Positions 63,633 to 64,000 of a DNA stretch of 64,000 nucleotides are shown here, in pieces; within the stretch, counting starts at the first letter, position 1, and each line of letters opens with the position of its first letter. Made by a program: the position numbers and the translations under genes. Location of the stretch: the NCBI RefSeq assembly GCF_937123705.1, contig NZ_CAKZKO010000138.1, positions 1 to 64,000 of the forward strand, given 5' to 3'. Source of the DNA: an uncultured Paraglaciecola sp. (GTDB taxonomy: Bacteria; Pseudomonadota; Gammaproteobacteria; Enterobacterales; Alteromonadaceae). The notes under the pieces were generated by a model that was not told the DNA's origin, did no database searches, and saw nothing but the letters and a program-made list of their open reading frames with translations.

Positions 63633-64000
63633 TGCAACTAAACCATTGGTTATACCTGTACCCTAAGTTAACTATTTCAGGGCAATTTAAAAGCAAAGTT
63701 GAAGACTTTCAAGTGACTGAACAGCTTGGCTATAATCCTATTGGTGAGGGTGAACATATCTACCTTTGGGTTAGAAAAAAAGGATTGAATACAGCTTACT
63801 TGGCTGAGCAAATTGCCAAATTTACTCAATTACCTTTAAGAGCCGTGACTTACGCTGGCCGTAAGGATAAACATGCACAAACCGAACAGTGGTTTAGTGT
63901 CCATCTGCCTGGCAAAGGTGAATTTGACTGGACTCAATTCAACCAACCAGGTGCTGAGATACTTAAATCCATAAGGCATAATAAAAAACTAAGAACGGGC
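63632..64000 (+). CDS. truD: tRNA pseudouridine(13) synthase TruD, cut by the window end
   Basis: The first 123 residues of TruD, from ATG 63632 to the window end. The opening WLYLYPKLTISGQFKSKVEDFQVTEQLGYNP and the catalytic region VTYAGRKDKHAQTEQWFSV (Asp in GRKDKHA) are diagnostic. It modifies U13 of tRNA-Glu. The gene is translationally coupled to ispF and continues beyond the window (about 350 residues in full). Confidence 0.95.
   Translation, partial: MQLNHWLYLYPKLTISGQFKSKVEDFQVTEQLGYNPIGEGEHIYLWVRKKGLNTAYLAEQIAKFTQLPLRAVTYAGRKDKHAQTEQWFSVHLPGKGEFDWTQFNQPGAEILKSIRHNKKLRTG

Overview
The window looks like chromosomal DNA of a marine gammaproteobacterium of the Alteromonadaceae type (Glaciecola/Paraglaciecola-like). 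This is an inference from gene content, not from a search. The signs are a thrL-thrABC operon, a DUF3545 protein, SoxR, the carboxynorspermidine polyamine pathway, the ftsB-ispD-ispF-truD order, an rnpB close to the E. coli type, a large TonB-dependent receptor, moderate GC and frequent TTG starts. No transposase, integrase, CRISPR array, rRNA or tRNA was seen.

Layout. 1-3.8 kb: inverted repeats at the edge, a DUF3545 gene, an FMN-binding glutamate-synthase-like protein, a nitroreductase and ung. 3.8-8.8 kb: threonine operon thrL-thrA-thrB-thrC on the minus strand, with a 22-residue leader peptide and attenuator that are easy to miss. 8.9-10.6 kb: soxR with a near-canonical SoxR box, a MAPEG protein and a small periplasmic protein. 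10.8-15.2 kb: a sigma54-type two-component pair, a PLP-dependent deaminase-like enzyme and pnuC. 15.3-18.0 kb: a 137-bp inverted-repeat element, then carboxynorspermidine dehydrogenase and nspC. 18.1-24.9 kb: an autoregulated-looking membrane protein/XRE pair, an M28 peptidase, a TonB receptor divergent from a BlaI/M56 pair whose M56 partner has lost its zinc site, and a CHRD protein. 25-33.5 kb: REP-like remnants, a MetX-like exported hydrolase, an RNase J-like nuclease, thioredoxin-like, VOC, MBL, PhoD-like, OmpA/YiaD-like and CvpA-like genes. 33.5-36.4 kb: a HigA antitoxin remnant, a PQQ-dependent quinohemoprotein dehydrogenase and rnpB with its promoter.

The main attraction is 36.4-58.6 kb. 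A tightly packed minus-strand operon of about 15 genes (52543 down to 36422) encodes an ExbB/ExbD/ExbD/AgmX-type proton-driven motor, three TPR proteins (two clearly lipoproteins), a coiled-coil periplasmic protein, DUF3570 and DUF4266 proteins, a TlpA thioredoxin, two outer-membrane beta-barrel proteins (one with an SH3 domain) and an HzsA-related di-heme lipoprotein. A 700-bp intergenic region separates it from a divergent three-gene operon: a mono-heme exported protein, a di-heme LamG lipoprotein and a Tat-exported DUF1501-like protein. The motor and TPR part resembles the Myxococcus Agl/Glt and Nfs envelope machines. The haem/LamG/DUF1501 part resembles modules common in Planctomycetes. 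Their combination suggests an uncharacterised trans-envelope machine handling haem-bearing surface proteins.

58.6-64 kb: an aldehyde dehydrogenase, a CYTH triphosphatase, an SH3/anchor protein and ftsB-ispD-ispF-truD, with truD cut by the window end.
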